A DNA stretch of 8,363 nt from Selenomonas sp. AE3005 (GCF_905233635.1 NZ_CAJODG010000072.1:1-8363), one strand, 5' to 3'; shown: positions 1 through 6,564, counted from the first letter of the stretch. The notes: generated from the sequence alone by a model not told the origin. Made by a program: numbers and translations.

Positions 1-712
1 CGCCAACAACAATAAGCGCATAAAAATCTTAGAGCAAATGGCAGAAAACTTGTATAAGGAATGGTTTGTGCGGTTTAGATTTCCGGGGTATGAAACGGCT
101 GGATTTGTGGATGGTGTACCGAAGGCCTGGATGTTTAAACGTGTTGAACAAATTGGCAAAATTGTGGCCGGCGGAACTCCATCAACCAAGATTGATGAAT
201 ATTGGAATGGTGATATCCCATGGTTGACTCCTGCGGACCTTTCTAGTTTTAGCGGCATATATATAAGCAGAGGTTCGATTGACATTTCGGAACTTGGGCT
301 AAGAAAATCAAGTGCAGTTATGTTACCAACTAATACGGTTTTACTCTCATCTAGGGCACCAATAGGATATGTTGCCTTGGCTAAAAATCCAATAGCAACA
401 AATCAAGGTTTTAAAAGTGTTATTTGTAACGAAGATATTGTTAATTGTTATTATTTGTTTTACTTCTTTAAGATGAATAAGTCATTGTTAGAATCTTTTG
501 GCTCTGGTGCAACATTTTTGGAACTTTCTGCAAAGGGATTGAGCAGAATGAAAATACTTATTCCATCGTTTGATATTCAAAATAAATTCGGGAAATTCAT
601 AAGCAAAATTGCTGACGAGGTTGATATGTTACAACAGCAAAATCAAAACCTAATCAAACAGTGCGATTATTTACTCCCCCGTCTAATGAGTGGGAAAGTG
701 CAAGTAAAATAA
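1..712 (+). CDS. hsdS: Type I restriction-modification specificity subunit HsdS, C-terminal part (5' end outside window)
   Basis: HsdS is the DNA-recognition subunit of type I restriction-modification complexes. It carries two target-recognition domains (TRDs) joined by conserved helical spacers and binds HsdM and HsdR. The frame is open from base 2, upstream of the first ATG at 38, so that ATG is internal and the gene enters from the left. The first ~28 codons (NNNKRIKILEQMAENLYKEW, then FVRFRFPGYE) are the typical central spacer. Next comes the second TRD, with GGTPSTKIDEYWNGDIPWLT, a signature of the type I S-protein fold, and later ATNQGF. The C-terminal helix (about SKIADEVDMLQQQNQNL) is the second conserved coiled-coil spacer, ending LLPRLMSGKVQVK. 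The TRD is visibly more A+T-rich than hsdR downstream, as is common for swapped recognition domains. The stop is 15 bases before the hsdR start codon, which indicates one operon. The family call is secure; the recognition sequence cannot be predicted. Confidence 0.93.
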   Translation, partial: ANNNKRIKILEQMAENLYKEWFVRFRFPGYETAGFVDGVPKAWMFKRVEQIGKIVAGGTPSTKIDEYWNGDIPWLTPADLSSFSGIYISRGSIDISELGLRKSSAVMLPTNTVLLSSRAPIGYVALAKNPIATNQGFKSVICNEDIVNCYYLFYFFKMNKSLLESFGSGATFLELSAKGLSRMKILIPSFDIQNKFGKFISKIADEVDMLQQQNQNLIKQCDYLLPRLMSGKVQVK

Positions 713-727
713 AAGGTGGTGGAGGCC

Positions 728-886
728 GTGAAGAACTTTATATCGGAAGATGATATCGAGCGAAACTTCGGGAACCATCATTTGACTACGATATTATACA
801 GTGTGATGCCGACCCATCCAAGCGGGATGATTTACATGATGGAACGGGGCGCACGTCCAAGAGTCAGTGTGTATTGCCAAAGGTAA
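728..886 (+). pseudogene. hsdR: Displaced 5' end of hsdR (52-codon out-of-frame fragment)
   Basis: A GTG at 728 follows AAAGGTGG (714-721) at normal spacing and opens with MKNFISEDDIER, the usual start of HsdR proteins. The frame then turns into non-HsdR sequence and stops at TAA 884-886. The missing HsdR sequence is in the frame of the main ORF, which after its stop codon at 751-753 reads KLREPSFDYDIIQCDADPSK (763-822) and runs directly into the large ORF. The two halves differ by a net loss of one base (mod 3) near 760-775. Restoring a single A in the AAA at 763-765 would give a continuous 1,070-residue protein. The stop overlaps an ATG in the main frame (TAATG, 884-888) just after AAAGG, so reinitiation is possible. 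A sequencing or assembly error in the A-run cannot be excluded. Confidence 0.8.
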
Positions 887-3800
887 TGGAGAAAGCCATC
901 TTTCGCTTAAATCCTGAAATTGATGCGGAAATCTTAAACAAGATAATCCGGGAGCTATGTCAGGATTATTCCTCCAAGGATATCGTTACGGCTAATTATG
1001 AACTATATCGGAAAATCCGTAATGGGATTAAAGTCAACATCAAGCGGAATGGTAAGACTGATTTCGACTTTGTTAAGCTGGTAGACTTCCGTCAGCCGGA
1101 CAACAATAGTTTTACGGCGGTTTCGCAGATGTGGATTCGGGGAAAGGTATACTATCGGCGTCCTGATGTGCTGATTTTCATTAACGGTATGCCAATGGTG
1201 TTTATCGAATTGAAAAACAGCATTGTGAAAGTCAAGGAAGCCTATAACGACAATCTCACCAATTACAAAAAGGATATCCCGAATCTTTTTGCTTTCAATC
1301 AGATTTGTGTGCTCTCGAATGGTTTAGAAACACGGTTGGGGGCTTTTTGTGCCACCTATGAGTATTTCTTTGAATGGTTGAAGGTAGACTCCGAAAAAGA
1401 AAAGGTAGACCGTGATGCCCTGCGCAAAGTTTTCCAGGCGGCGGATAGCTCCATTCGGTATTTTATAGAAGGTTTGCTGGACAAACGCCACCTGATTGAC
1501 TATATCGAGAACTTTATCCTGTTTCAGAATGGCGCACATAAGATTATCGCCAAGAACTATCAGTATTTAGGCGTAAACAATCTGGTAGAGGCACTGAAGA
1601 AGCGTCATGAATTGCAGGGCAAGCTGGGCGTGTTCTGGCATACGCAAGGCAGTGGCAAGTCTTTTTCTATGGTCATGTTTGTGCGCAAGGTCAGAAAAAC
1701 CATGGAGGGGAATTTTACCTTCTTGGTGGTTACTGACCGGGATGATTTGGATAAACAAATAGTGAAGAACTTTGTCCGTACGGAAGTGATTGGCAAAGAT
1801 GAAGAATGTCAGCCCAAGACAGGCAAGCAGCTGCGGGAGTATTTGACTGGGAACAAGCCAATCATATTCACCATGATACATAAGTTCAAATACGATAAGG
1901 GGAAGAAGTACCCCGTACTATCTGAGCGCAACGATATTATTGTTATTGTGGATGAGGCACATCGCACCCAGTACAAGAATCTGGCGGAGAATATGCACAC
2001 GGGACTTCCAAATGCCAACTACGTGGCATTTACCGGCACGCCGTTATTGGGTAGTAAGCGCCTGACCAATCAGTGGTTTGGCAACTATGTTTCGGAGTAT
2101 AATTTTGCCCAGTCCGTAGAGGACGGCTCCACGGTTCCGCTGTTTTATTCTAAGCCGGTGCCGGAAGTTTGTCTGCAAAATGATTTCTTGGATGATGATT
2201 TGGTAAACATAATCGAAGAAGAAAATCTCAATGAAGAAGAACAGCGCCTGCTGGAAAATTCTTCGTCCAGAATTTTGGAAGTAATCAAGCGTGATGACCG
2301 TTTGGATAAGATAGCCGCGCATATTGCCTACCATTTCCCACGGCGAGGTTTCTTGGGAAAGGGCATGGTGGTGTCCGTAGATAAATATACGGCAGTGGTG
2401 ATGTATGAAAAAGTGCAGTATTACTGGGCGGAGGAAAAGAAAAAGCTCACGCAGGAGCGCAACAAAGCAGCAACTAAGGAAAGACGCGAGGAATTAACAC
2501 GGATTATTGATTATATGAACAAAACCGAAATGGCCGTCGTTATTTCTGAGGAGGCAGGTGAAGAAGAAAAGTTCAAGGCAAAGAATCTAGATATCCAAAA
2601 GCATCGGGACAAGATGAATTATATTTCTCCTGAGGGTGAGGATATAGAGGATAGGTTCAAGCGTCCGGACAGCAATTTACAGTTGGTATTTGTGTGTGCG
2701 ATGTGGCTCACTGGTTTTGACGTGCCCAGCATGTCCACCTTGTATCTGGACAAACCTATGAAGGCGCATACCTTGATGCAGGCCATTGCCAGAGCAAATC
2801 GTACGTTCCCGGGGAAACAGTTCGGGATGATTGTGGACTATGTGAATGTATTTAAGTTTATGAGGAAGGCTTTGCGTGATTATGCCGTAGGGGATGATGG
2901 TGACGAGTTCCCCGTCAAGAATATGGACGAGCTGCTGAAATACTTGGATGCTGCTATTGCAGAAGCCAAGGAATTTCTGCTGGGGCTGGACGTAGATATT
3001 GATAATATATTGAAGGAAAGTGCTGTGCTTGACCAGTTGGAAGCATTGCGGGAAGCTTACAATATCATTGTGGACAAGGACGAACACAAGGAAAAGTTCA
3101 ATGTTATTGTCAATACCTTAATTAATCTGTATGAAAGTGCCAAGCCGGAGATTTTCAAATATGACTGGCCGCATACAGAGGAATATTCAGCTCTGTGCTA
3201 TCTACATGGGTTGTTCCATAATCTCATTGACGATGAGAAAATAAACCGGGCCCGGATGAAAATGGCTGCCCTGCTGGATAACAGTGTGTTGGCAACAAAG
3301 CCGATTCAGGGCGTGCAGGAAGATTTTGCCATCTATAAAACTAAAGTTATCGATTTGTCGAAAATTGATGTGGAGGAATTAAAGGCAGAATTCAAACAGG
3401 CGCAGTACAGGGCGGTGGAAATTGACGATATGAAGGCCTTTATTGAAAAGGCGCTACGGCAGATGTTAAAGAGAAATTGTACGCGTCGTAAATTTTCTGA
3501 ACGCTACCGGAATATCATCGACCAATATAATGCAGGCAGTGCGGATAATGAGCATTATTATGAGGAATTGGTTAATTTGCTTAAGGCTATGCAGGAAGAA
3601 GATTCCAGAGCCAGCCGGGAAGGCCTGATGGATGAAGAATTGGAGATTTTTGACCTGCTTACGGCAGATAAGAAGTTGACACAGGCTGAGGAGCAAAAGG
3701 TCAAACTGTCGGCAAAGCGGCTTTTTGAAAAACTGCGGGAGAAAAAGCAGGATATCTTTGTCGTGGATTGGTACAAGGATGCGCAGTCAAGATATCGTGT

Positions 3801-3939
3801 TAAATCAAACATTGAGGAAATTTTGGATGAAGATTTGCCTGATAGCTATGACAAGAATTTGTTTGCAATGAAAACTGACCTGCTTATGGCGCATTTCACA
3901 GATATGGCTGTACAGGGATATGGCTGGGTTGTCGTATAA
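874..3939 (+). CDS. hsdR: Type I restriction enzyme R subunit HsdR (main ORF, N-terminus cut off by frameshift)
   Basis: HsdR is the ATP-dependent DNA translocase and endonuclease of type I systems, working in the cytoplasm with HsdM2HsdS. Numbering from TTG 874 (1,021 aa): the PD-(D/E)xK nuclease core is RRPDVLIFINGMPMVFIELK with P97-D98 and E112-L-K114. Walker A is TQGSGKS at 257-263, the DEAH box lies at 360-363 (VIVDEAHRTQ), motif III is FTGTP at 386-390, and later superfamily 2 motifs are WLTGFDVPS (611-619) and QAIARANR (636-643). The C-terminal ~350 residues are the helical part that docks on the methylase core. All catalytic motifs are intact. The natural start is probably GTG 728, but a frame break separates it. 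Possible residual starts are TTG 874, with no good ribosome binding site, or ATG 886, which overlaps the stop of the upstream fragment. About 49-53 N-terminal residues before the nuclease domain would be lost. Whether the shortened subunit works is unknown. Confidence 0.93.
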   Translation: MPKVMEKAIFRLNPEIDAEILNKIIRELCQDYSSKDIVTANYELYRKIRNGIKVNIKRNGKTDFDFVKLVDFRQPDNNSFTAVSQMWIRGKVYYRRPDVLIFINGMPMVFIELKNSIVKVKEAYNDNLTNYKKDIPNLFAFNQICVLSNGLETRLGAFCATYEYFFEWLKVDSEKEKVDRDALRKVFQAADSSIRYFIEGLLDKRHLIDYIENFILFQNGAHKIIAKNYQYLGVNNLVEALKKRHELQGKLGVFWHTQGSGKSFSMVMFVRKVRKTMEGNFTFLVVTDRDDLDKQIVKNFVRTEVIGKDEECQPKTGKQLREYLTGNKPIIFTMIHKFKYDKGKKYPVLSERNDIIVIVDEAHRTQYKNLAENMHTGLPNANYVAFTGTPLLGSKRLTNQWFGNYVSEYNFAQSVEDGSTVPLFYSKPVPEVCLQNDFLDDDLVNIIEEENLNEEEQRLLENSSSRILEVIKRDDRLDKIAAHIAYHFPRRGFLGKGMVVSVDKYTAVVMYEKVQYYWAEEKKKLTQERNKAATKERREELTRIIDYMNKTEMAVVISEEAGEEEKFKAKNLDIQKHRDKMNYISPEGEDIEDRFKRPDSNLQLVFVCAMWLTGFDVPSMSTLYLDKPMKAHTLMQAIARANRTFPGKQFGMIVDYVNVFKFMRKALRDYAVGDDGDEFPVKNMDELLKYLDAAIAEAKEFLLGLDVDIDNILKESAVLDQLEALREAYNIIVDKDEHKEKFNVIVNTLINLYESAKPEIFKYDWPHTEEYSALCYLHGLFHNLIDDEKINRARMKMAALLDNSVLATKPIQGVQEDFAIYKTKVIDLSKIDVEELKAEFKQAQYRAVEIDDMKAFIEKALRQMLKRNCTRRKFSERYRNIIDQYNAGSADNEHYYEELVNLLKAMQEEDSRASREGLMDEELEIFDLLTADKKLTQAEEQKVKLSAKRLFEKLREKKQDIFVVDWYKDAQSRYRVKSNIEEILDEDLPDSYDKNLFAMKTDLLMAHFTDMAVQGYGWVVV

Positions 3940-3969
3940 GTTAAAAGGATAACAAGAGAATTTTGCAAT

Positions 3970-4010
3970 AATCAAGCCCATCGGCAATAAACACCGATGG
4001 GCTTGATTTA
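3970..4010 (+). terminator. 15-bp perfect hairpin after hsdR, probable terminator
   Basis: AATCAAGCCCATCGG (3970-3984) pairs perfectly with 3994-4008 across a 9-base loop. It begins about 30 bases after the hsdR stop. The T-tail is short (TTTA), so termination efficiency is uncertain, but position and stem strength fit the end of the hsd operon. Confidence 0.65.
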
Positions 4011-4034
4011 TGAATATATATAAAACAATATAAT
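4003..4034 (+). promoter_or_regulatory. Possible promoter for the small exported protein gene
   Basis: A perfect -10 hexamer TATAAT lies at 4029-4034 in an A+T-rich stretch. The only -35-like hexamer, TTGATT at 4003-4008, sits inside the 3' arm of the hairpin with a long 20-base spacer, so the assignment is weak. Confidence 0.35.
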
Positions 4035-4121
4035 ATAAAGTGGGTAAGATGTGAGGTTAAGAGGAAAGTCTGAACAGCATAACTAATGAGCGGCATAAAG
4101 AAGAAAAAGGAGGGCAGAAAC

Positions 4122-4427
4122 ATGAGGTCGTATGTATCAAAGTTATTTGCGTGCTTAGTGCTCACATTGCTTTGCACGGCAGTTTTGCCGTCGGTAGTGC
4201 AGGCAAGACCAGTCATCAAGTTCCAGATTGAGCATGTCTATATACATCATGCGGGTGAGGTGGAAGTTGTCGGCTACTTTGAAAACAGTGGCAATCAGGG
4301 AGCTTATGTCAAGTGGATGGACATTGACCTTACGCTGATTGCAGACAACGGTCAGCGGATGTGGGCGGATACGGGTATCCGTCATTATGTGGATGATGTT
4401 TATGTACCTGCCAATGTATATAAATAA
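4122..4427 (+). CDS. Small exported protein of unknown function, 101 aa
   Basis: The start at ATG 4122 is chosen over the in-frame ATG at 4086 because AGGAGGG (4109-4115) lies 6 bases before it and because the protein then begins with a clean signal peptide. That peptide has a basic n-region (MRSYVSK), the hydrophobic core LFACLVLTLLCTAVLP, and a likely cleavage after VVQA (residue 28). The mature part is only about 73 residues. It contains EVEVVGYFENSGNQGAYVKW and later LTLIADNGQRMWAD, an alternating pattern that suggests an immunoglobulin-like beta-sandwich of a cell-envelope protein; this is inference from pattern only. The protein ends abruptly at VYVPANVYK, where a beta fold would be expected to continue, so the gene may be C-terminally truncated. 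It overlaps the next small gene by 14 bases. I do not recognise a named family. Confidence 0.6.
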   Translation: MRSYVSKLFACLVLTLLCTAVLPSVVQARPVIKFQIEHVYIHHAGEVEVVGYFENSGNQGAYVKWMDIDLTLIADNGQRMWADTGIRHYVDDVYVPANVYK

Positions 4428-4804
4428 GTTAAGACACAGGACGTTGCGGTCTGTGCTGGTAATAGGAGCGGCAGCTTGTTTCCTCAGTGGCGCCGTGGAT
4501 ACGGAATCTGCTATGGCGGCCGCAAATACTGCTATGGCGCAGACACGCAATGCGGCGGTCAGTGAGCATAGTATTCAGCCCATTGCCGGAACCTGGCGCG
4601 AGGCAGGCGTGGCTGACGCACGCAACCTGGTAATCTATGCCGATGGCAGTTATGAAATGACCTGCAAAGAGCGCAAAGCCTTTGGCAAAGTAAAGGTAAC
4701 TGCGGAAGAACATCCGGACGGTTCAGACAGACCTTTTCTCAGGGCATGATGGTGCCATGCATTTTGTGCGCTATGCTGAAAATGGCCTAGAACTCACAAA
4801 ATAA
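4414..4804 (+). pseudogene. Decayed gene for a small exported protein (frame shift near 4711-4740)
   Basis: From ATG 4414 the frame encodes a signal-peptide-like start: MYINKLRHRTLR, hydrophobic SVLVIGAAACFLSGAV, and possible cleavage near AMAA. A short domain follows with GTWREAG, LVIYADGSYEM and VKVTAEEHPDGS, then an unconvincing tail to TGA at 4747-4749. In the +1 frame the DNA from about 4724 reads QTDLFSGHDGAMHFVRYAEN followed by GLELTK and TAA at 4802-4804. This looks like the natural C-terminus, so the two parts were probably one protein that suffered an indel or a larger internal deletion. No Shine-Dalgarno is visible before 4414. The start lies inside the preceding gene, so translation would depend on coupling. 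The function is unknown; the GTW...DGSY pattern is only loosely lipocalin-like. Confidence 0.5.
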
Positions 4805-4813
4805 TCTAACAAA

Positions 4814-4842
4814 TTGACATATGTCTTAATCTTTGCTATCCT
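4814..4842 (+). promoter_or_regulatory. Promoter of the riboswitch-controlled purine permease
   Basis: A perfect -35 TTGACA (4814-4819), a 17-base spacer and -10 TATCCT (4837-4842) preceded by TGC (extended -10). Transcription would start about 4849, a few bases before the riboswitch P1 helix. Confidence 0.85.
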
Positions 4843-4854
4843 GTTACCGTTATA

Positions 4855-4927
4855 TTCTTGTATAAGCCCATTGATATGGAGTGGGCGTTTCTACCAGGCA
4901 ACCGTAAATTGTCATAGCCTACAAGAA
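4855..4927 (+). ncRNA. Purine riboswitch aptamer, guanine/hypoxanthine type, with irregular P3
   Basis: Three-way junction of the purine riboswitch family, sensing a free purine base. P1 pairs TTCTTGTA (4855-4862) with TACAAGAA (4920-4927), 8 bp without mismatch. P2 is GCCCATT (4866-4872) with AGTGGGC (4880-4886). L2 GATATGG, J2/3 GTTTCTACC (4887-4895) and L3 CCGTAAA (4902-4908) match the family consensus, including the residues of the loop-loop contact. The base just before the 3' strand of P1 is C4919, the position that pairs with the ligand in known structures; C means guanine/hypoxanthine rather than adenine. P3 is odd: CAGGCAA (4895-4901) faces TTGTCATAG (4909-4917), giving a G-U pair and two bulged A residues, and the adjacent junction base is C4918 where A is usual. 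The downstream permease gene agrees with the call. Confidence 0.9.
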
Positions 4928-4931
4928 GAAC

Positions 4932-4964
4932 GGAGCTTTTACAGGAATAAAAGGCTTCTTTTTT
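4932..4964 (+). terminator. Riboswitch expression platform: intrinsic terminator
   Basis: GGAGCTTTT (4932-4940) pairs with AAAAGGCTTC (4949-4958; one bulged G, one G-U) and is followed by TTTTTT (4959-4964). AAGAAG (4923-4928), which overlaps the 3' strand of P1, is complementary to CTTCTT (4955-4960) in the terminator's 3' arm. Without ligand it could form an antiterminator. Ligand binding would stabilise P1, free the terminator and switch the permease off. Confidence 0.75.
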
Positions 4965-5016
4965 CTTGACGGCAATTATGAATGCCTGTTTAAGAAAGAG
5001 GAGGCTTTTATTTTTT

Positions 5017-6348
5017 ATGCAAGTGCAAGCAAGTCAGTCTTTCCTGGAACGGTTCTTTAAACTCCGGGAAAAGGAAACCACGGTGAAAACAGAAGTCATC
5101 GCTGGTTTTACCACGTTTATTGCCCTGGCCTATATCATGTTCGTAAATCCGAACATTTTGGCCGATGCTGGTGTGCCCAAAGAGGCAGCTATTGCGTCCA
5201 CCATTTGGATTGCGGCGCTTTCCACCATGATGATGGGGGTATTTGCCAACTATCCTGTAGCGTTGGCTCCGGGCATGGGCTTAAATGCGTTCTTTGCTTA
5301 TTACGTCTGCGGCGTGCTGGGGCTGCATTGGACAGTAGCTTTGGGGGCGGTGTTCTTCTCCGGCTTGCTGTTTTTGATTTTGACCATCAGCCATGTGCGT
5401 CAGGCGATTATCAATGCGGTTCCCCAGAATCTCCGCGTGGCTATCGGCGTTGGTATCGGCCTGTTTATCGCCTTTGTCGGTTTAAAGGGAACGGGGATTA
5501 TCGTCAGCGACCCGGCCACGTTCATTACGCTTGGTCATGTGACGAAACCGGAAACGGCTATGTCCCTGTTTGGTCTGGTACTTACCGGTGTACTGATGGC
5601 CCGCGACGTACAGGGCTCTATCCTGATTGGTATCATTGCTACGACTATTTTGTCCATGGTGCTTGGCTATTCCCCGGTGCCGCAGAGTTTTTCCGATGTT
5701 GTCAGTACCAGCCTGCCGCACATGGGAGAAACCTTCGGCAAGCTGGATATCATGGGTGCTTGGAACTACGGTATTCTGTCCATTATCTTCACCTTTACGG
5801 TGGTGGAACTGTTCGATAACATGGGTACGCTTATCGGTCTGACCGCTAAAGCCAAACTGGTGAAAAAAGATGGCGAGATTGAGAACCTTGACAGAGCTTT
5901 GAACACTGACGCTGTCGGGACGATTTTCTCCGCTATCTTCGGTACGTCTACGGTTACTTCCTACATTGAAAGTGCTGCCGGTATCGCTGCGGGCGGCAAG
6001 ACGGGGCTTACGGCGGTGACGGTAGCTGTGCTGTTCCTTATCTCTCTGCTCTTTGCACCGCTGATTGGCCTTGTGCCGGGCTTTGCTACGGCACCGCCGT
6101 TGATTCTTGTCGGTGCCCTGATGATGTCTGAGGTGGACAAGGTAAATTTTGCCGACTTCACCGATGGCCTGCCGGCCTTCCTGACCATCATTATGATGCC
6201 GCTGACCTCATCCATTGCCAACGGTTTTGCTTTCGGCTTCATCAGCTATGCCTTAATTAAGACACTTTCGGGCAAGCCTAGGGAAGTCTGCCCGATTATG
6301 TGGCTGGTCAGCTTTGCCTTTATGGTTAATCTCTTTATGCGTTCCTAA
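5017..6348 (+). CDS. pbuG: Hypoxanthine/guanine permease, NCS2 family (PbuG/AzgA-like)
   Basis: An integral-membrane proton-coupled importer of purine bases feeding salvage. The start at ATG 5017 follows AGAGGAGG (4997-5004) with a 12-base spacing. Upstream in-frame TTG 4966 and ATG 4978 lack such a site, and 4966 sits in the terminator's T-run. The protein is 443 aa with many hydrophobic segments. Family signatures seen: ETTVKTEVIAGFTTFIALAY (20-39) and MFVNPNILADAG (41-52), APGMGLNAFFAY (84-95), the helix-8 region TVVELFDNMGTLIGL (261-275), and FGTSTVTSYIESAAGIAAGG (308-327). The length fits PbuG/AzgA (about 430-450 aa), as opposed to the UraA/PbuX branch. The purine riboswitch directly upstream gives feedback by the transported compound. 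The gene is monocistronic, with its own terminator. Preference among hypoxanthine, guanine and adenine cannot be read from the protein; the C at the riboswitch specificity base favours guanine/hypoxanthine. Confidence 0.92.
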   Translation: MQVQASQSFLERFFKLREKETTVKTEVIAGFTTFIALAYIMFVNPNILADAGVPKEAAIASTIWIAALSTMMMGVFANYPVALAPGMGLNAFFAYYVCGVLGLHWTVALGAVFFSGLLFLILTISHVRQAIINAVPQNLRVAIGVGIGLFIAFVGLKGTGIIVSDPATFITLGHVTKPETAMSLFGLVLTGVLMARDVQGSILIGIIATTILSMVLGYSPVPQSFSDVVSTSLPHMGETFGKLDIMGAWNYGILSIIFTFTVVELFDNMGTLIGLTAKAKLVKKDGEIENLDRALNTDAVGTIFSAIFGTSTVTSYIESAAGIAAGGKTGLTAVTVAVLFLISLLFAPLIGLVPGFATAPPLILVGALMMSEVDKVNFADFTDGLPAFLTIIMMPLTSSIANGFAFGFISYALIKTLSGKPREVCPIMWLVSFAFMVNLFMRS

Positions 6349-6360
6349 ATCAGCAAAAAC

Positions 6361-6395
6361 AAAAGCCTTCCTGAAAAATATCGGGAAGGCTTTTT
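6361..6395 (+). terminator. Intrinsic terminator of the purine permease gene
   Basis: AAAAGCCTTCC (6361-6371) pairs with GGAAGGCTTTT (6384-6394), and the T-run reaches 6395. It lies 12 bases after the permease stop. Confidence 0.9.
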
Positions 6396-6411
6396 CATAT
6401 TAAAGTAACAG

Positions 6412-6445
6412 TTGGCATGGGCTGAAGGCTCGTGCCAATTTTTTT
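6412..6445 (+). terminator. Second strong intrinsic terminator
   Basis: TTGGCATGGGC (6412-6422) pairs with GCTCGTGCCAA (6428-6438), 11 bp with two G-U pairs and a 5-base loop, then seven T (6439-6445). It lies 16 bases after the permease terminator with no gene between, so it is either a backup terminator or the end of a lost gene. Confidence 0.8.
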
Positions 6446-6460
6446 GTTTTATGGTAGAAT
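6432..6460 (+). promoter_or_regulatory. Possible promoter for the flavodoxin-like gene
   Basis: GTGCCA (6432-6437, 4 of 6 to TTGACA), a 17-base spacer and TAGAAT (6455-6460, 5 of 6) with TGG before it (extended -10). The -35 lies in the 3' arm of the preceding terminator hairpin. If it is real, the 6451 reading frame could not be translated from its own ATG, because the transcript would start around 6467. Confidence 0.45.
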
Positions 6461-6564
6461 TGGGATGGGGTTATACGGCAGGCGATGTGCCGGGAATGGA
6501 TAACCTCCGTGACCCGGATGGAAATCTGCTAAAACTATGTATGTACGAGGAGGCTGAACGATGA
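6451..6564 (+). pseudogene. C-terminal relic of a VOC/glyoxalase-family protein (37 codons)
   Basis: This short frame reads VELGWGYTAGDVPGM, then DNLRDPDGNLLKLCMY, then EEAER and stop. The R-D-P-D-G-N-L motif followed by a hydrophobic strand is the typical last strand of vicinal-oxygen-chelate (glyoxalase/bleomycin-resistance) proteins, which are usually about 110-140 aa. Everything upstream of this is missing, replaced by terminator sequence. ATG 6451 has no ribosome binding site. The stop TGA (6562-6564) overlaps the next gene's ATG (ATGA), and the next gene's Shine-Dalgarno lies inside this frame, as would be expected if an intact VOC gene once preceded it in an operon. It is too short to be a functional VOC domain. 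Confidence 0.6.

Noticed and set aside
2677..3087. 136-codon frame on the minus strand within hsdR, and other minus-strand frames at 1324-2334 and 3466-3987
   Set aside because: They lie antisense to intact HsdR motif regions, have no ribosome binding site I can support and show no recognisable domain.
3970..4008. The 15-bp inverted repeat as a mobile-element end or repeat unit
   Set aside because: It occurs once in the window, has no flanking duplication or transposase, and sits where an operon terminator is expected.
4086..4121. ATG 4086 as start of the small exported protein
   Set aside because: It adds a lysine-rich stretch before the signal peptide, and the AGGAGGG site is placed for ATG 4122.
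4855..4927. Adenine or 2'-deoxyguanosine class for the riboswitch
   Set aside because: The ligand-pairing base is C, not U, and J2/3 keeps the ordinary TTTCTACC sequence; the neighbouring gene is a purine-base permease.
4966..5016. Upstream start (TTG 4966 or ATG 4978) for the purine permease
   Set aside because: The Shine-Dalgarno AGAGGAGG lies at 4997-5004, after both candidates, and TTG 4966 directly abuts the terminator T-run.
5205..5819. 204-codon plus-strand frame in another phase inside the permease gene
   Set aside because: It is rich in Cys, Arg and Trp in a pattern typical of an out-of-frame read of a membrane protein, and the permease frame has clear family motifs throughout.
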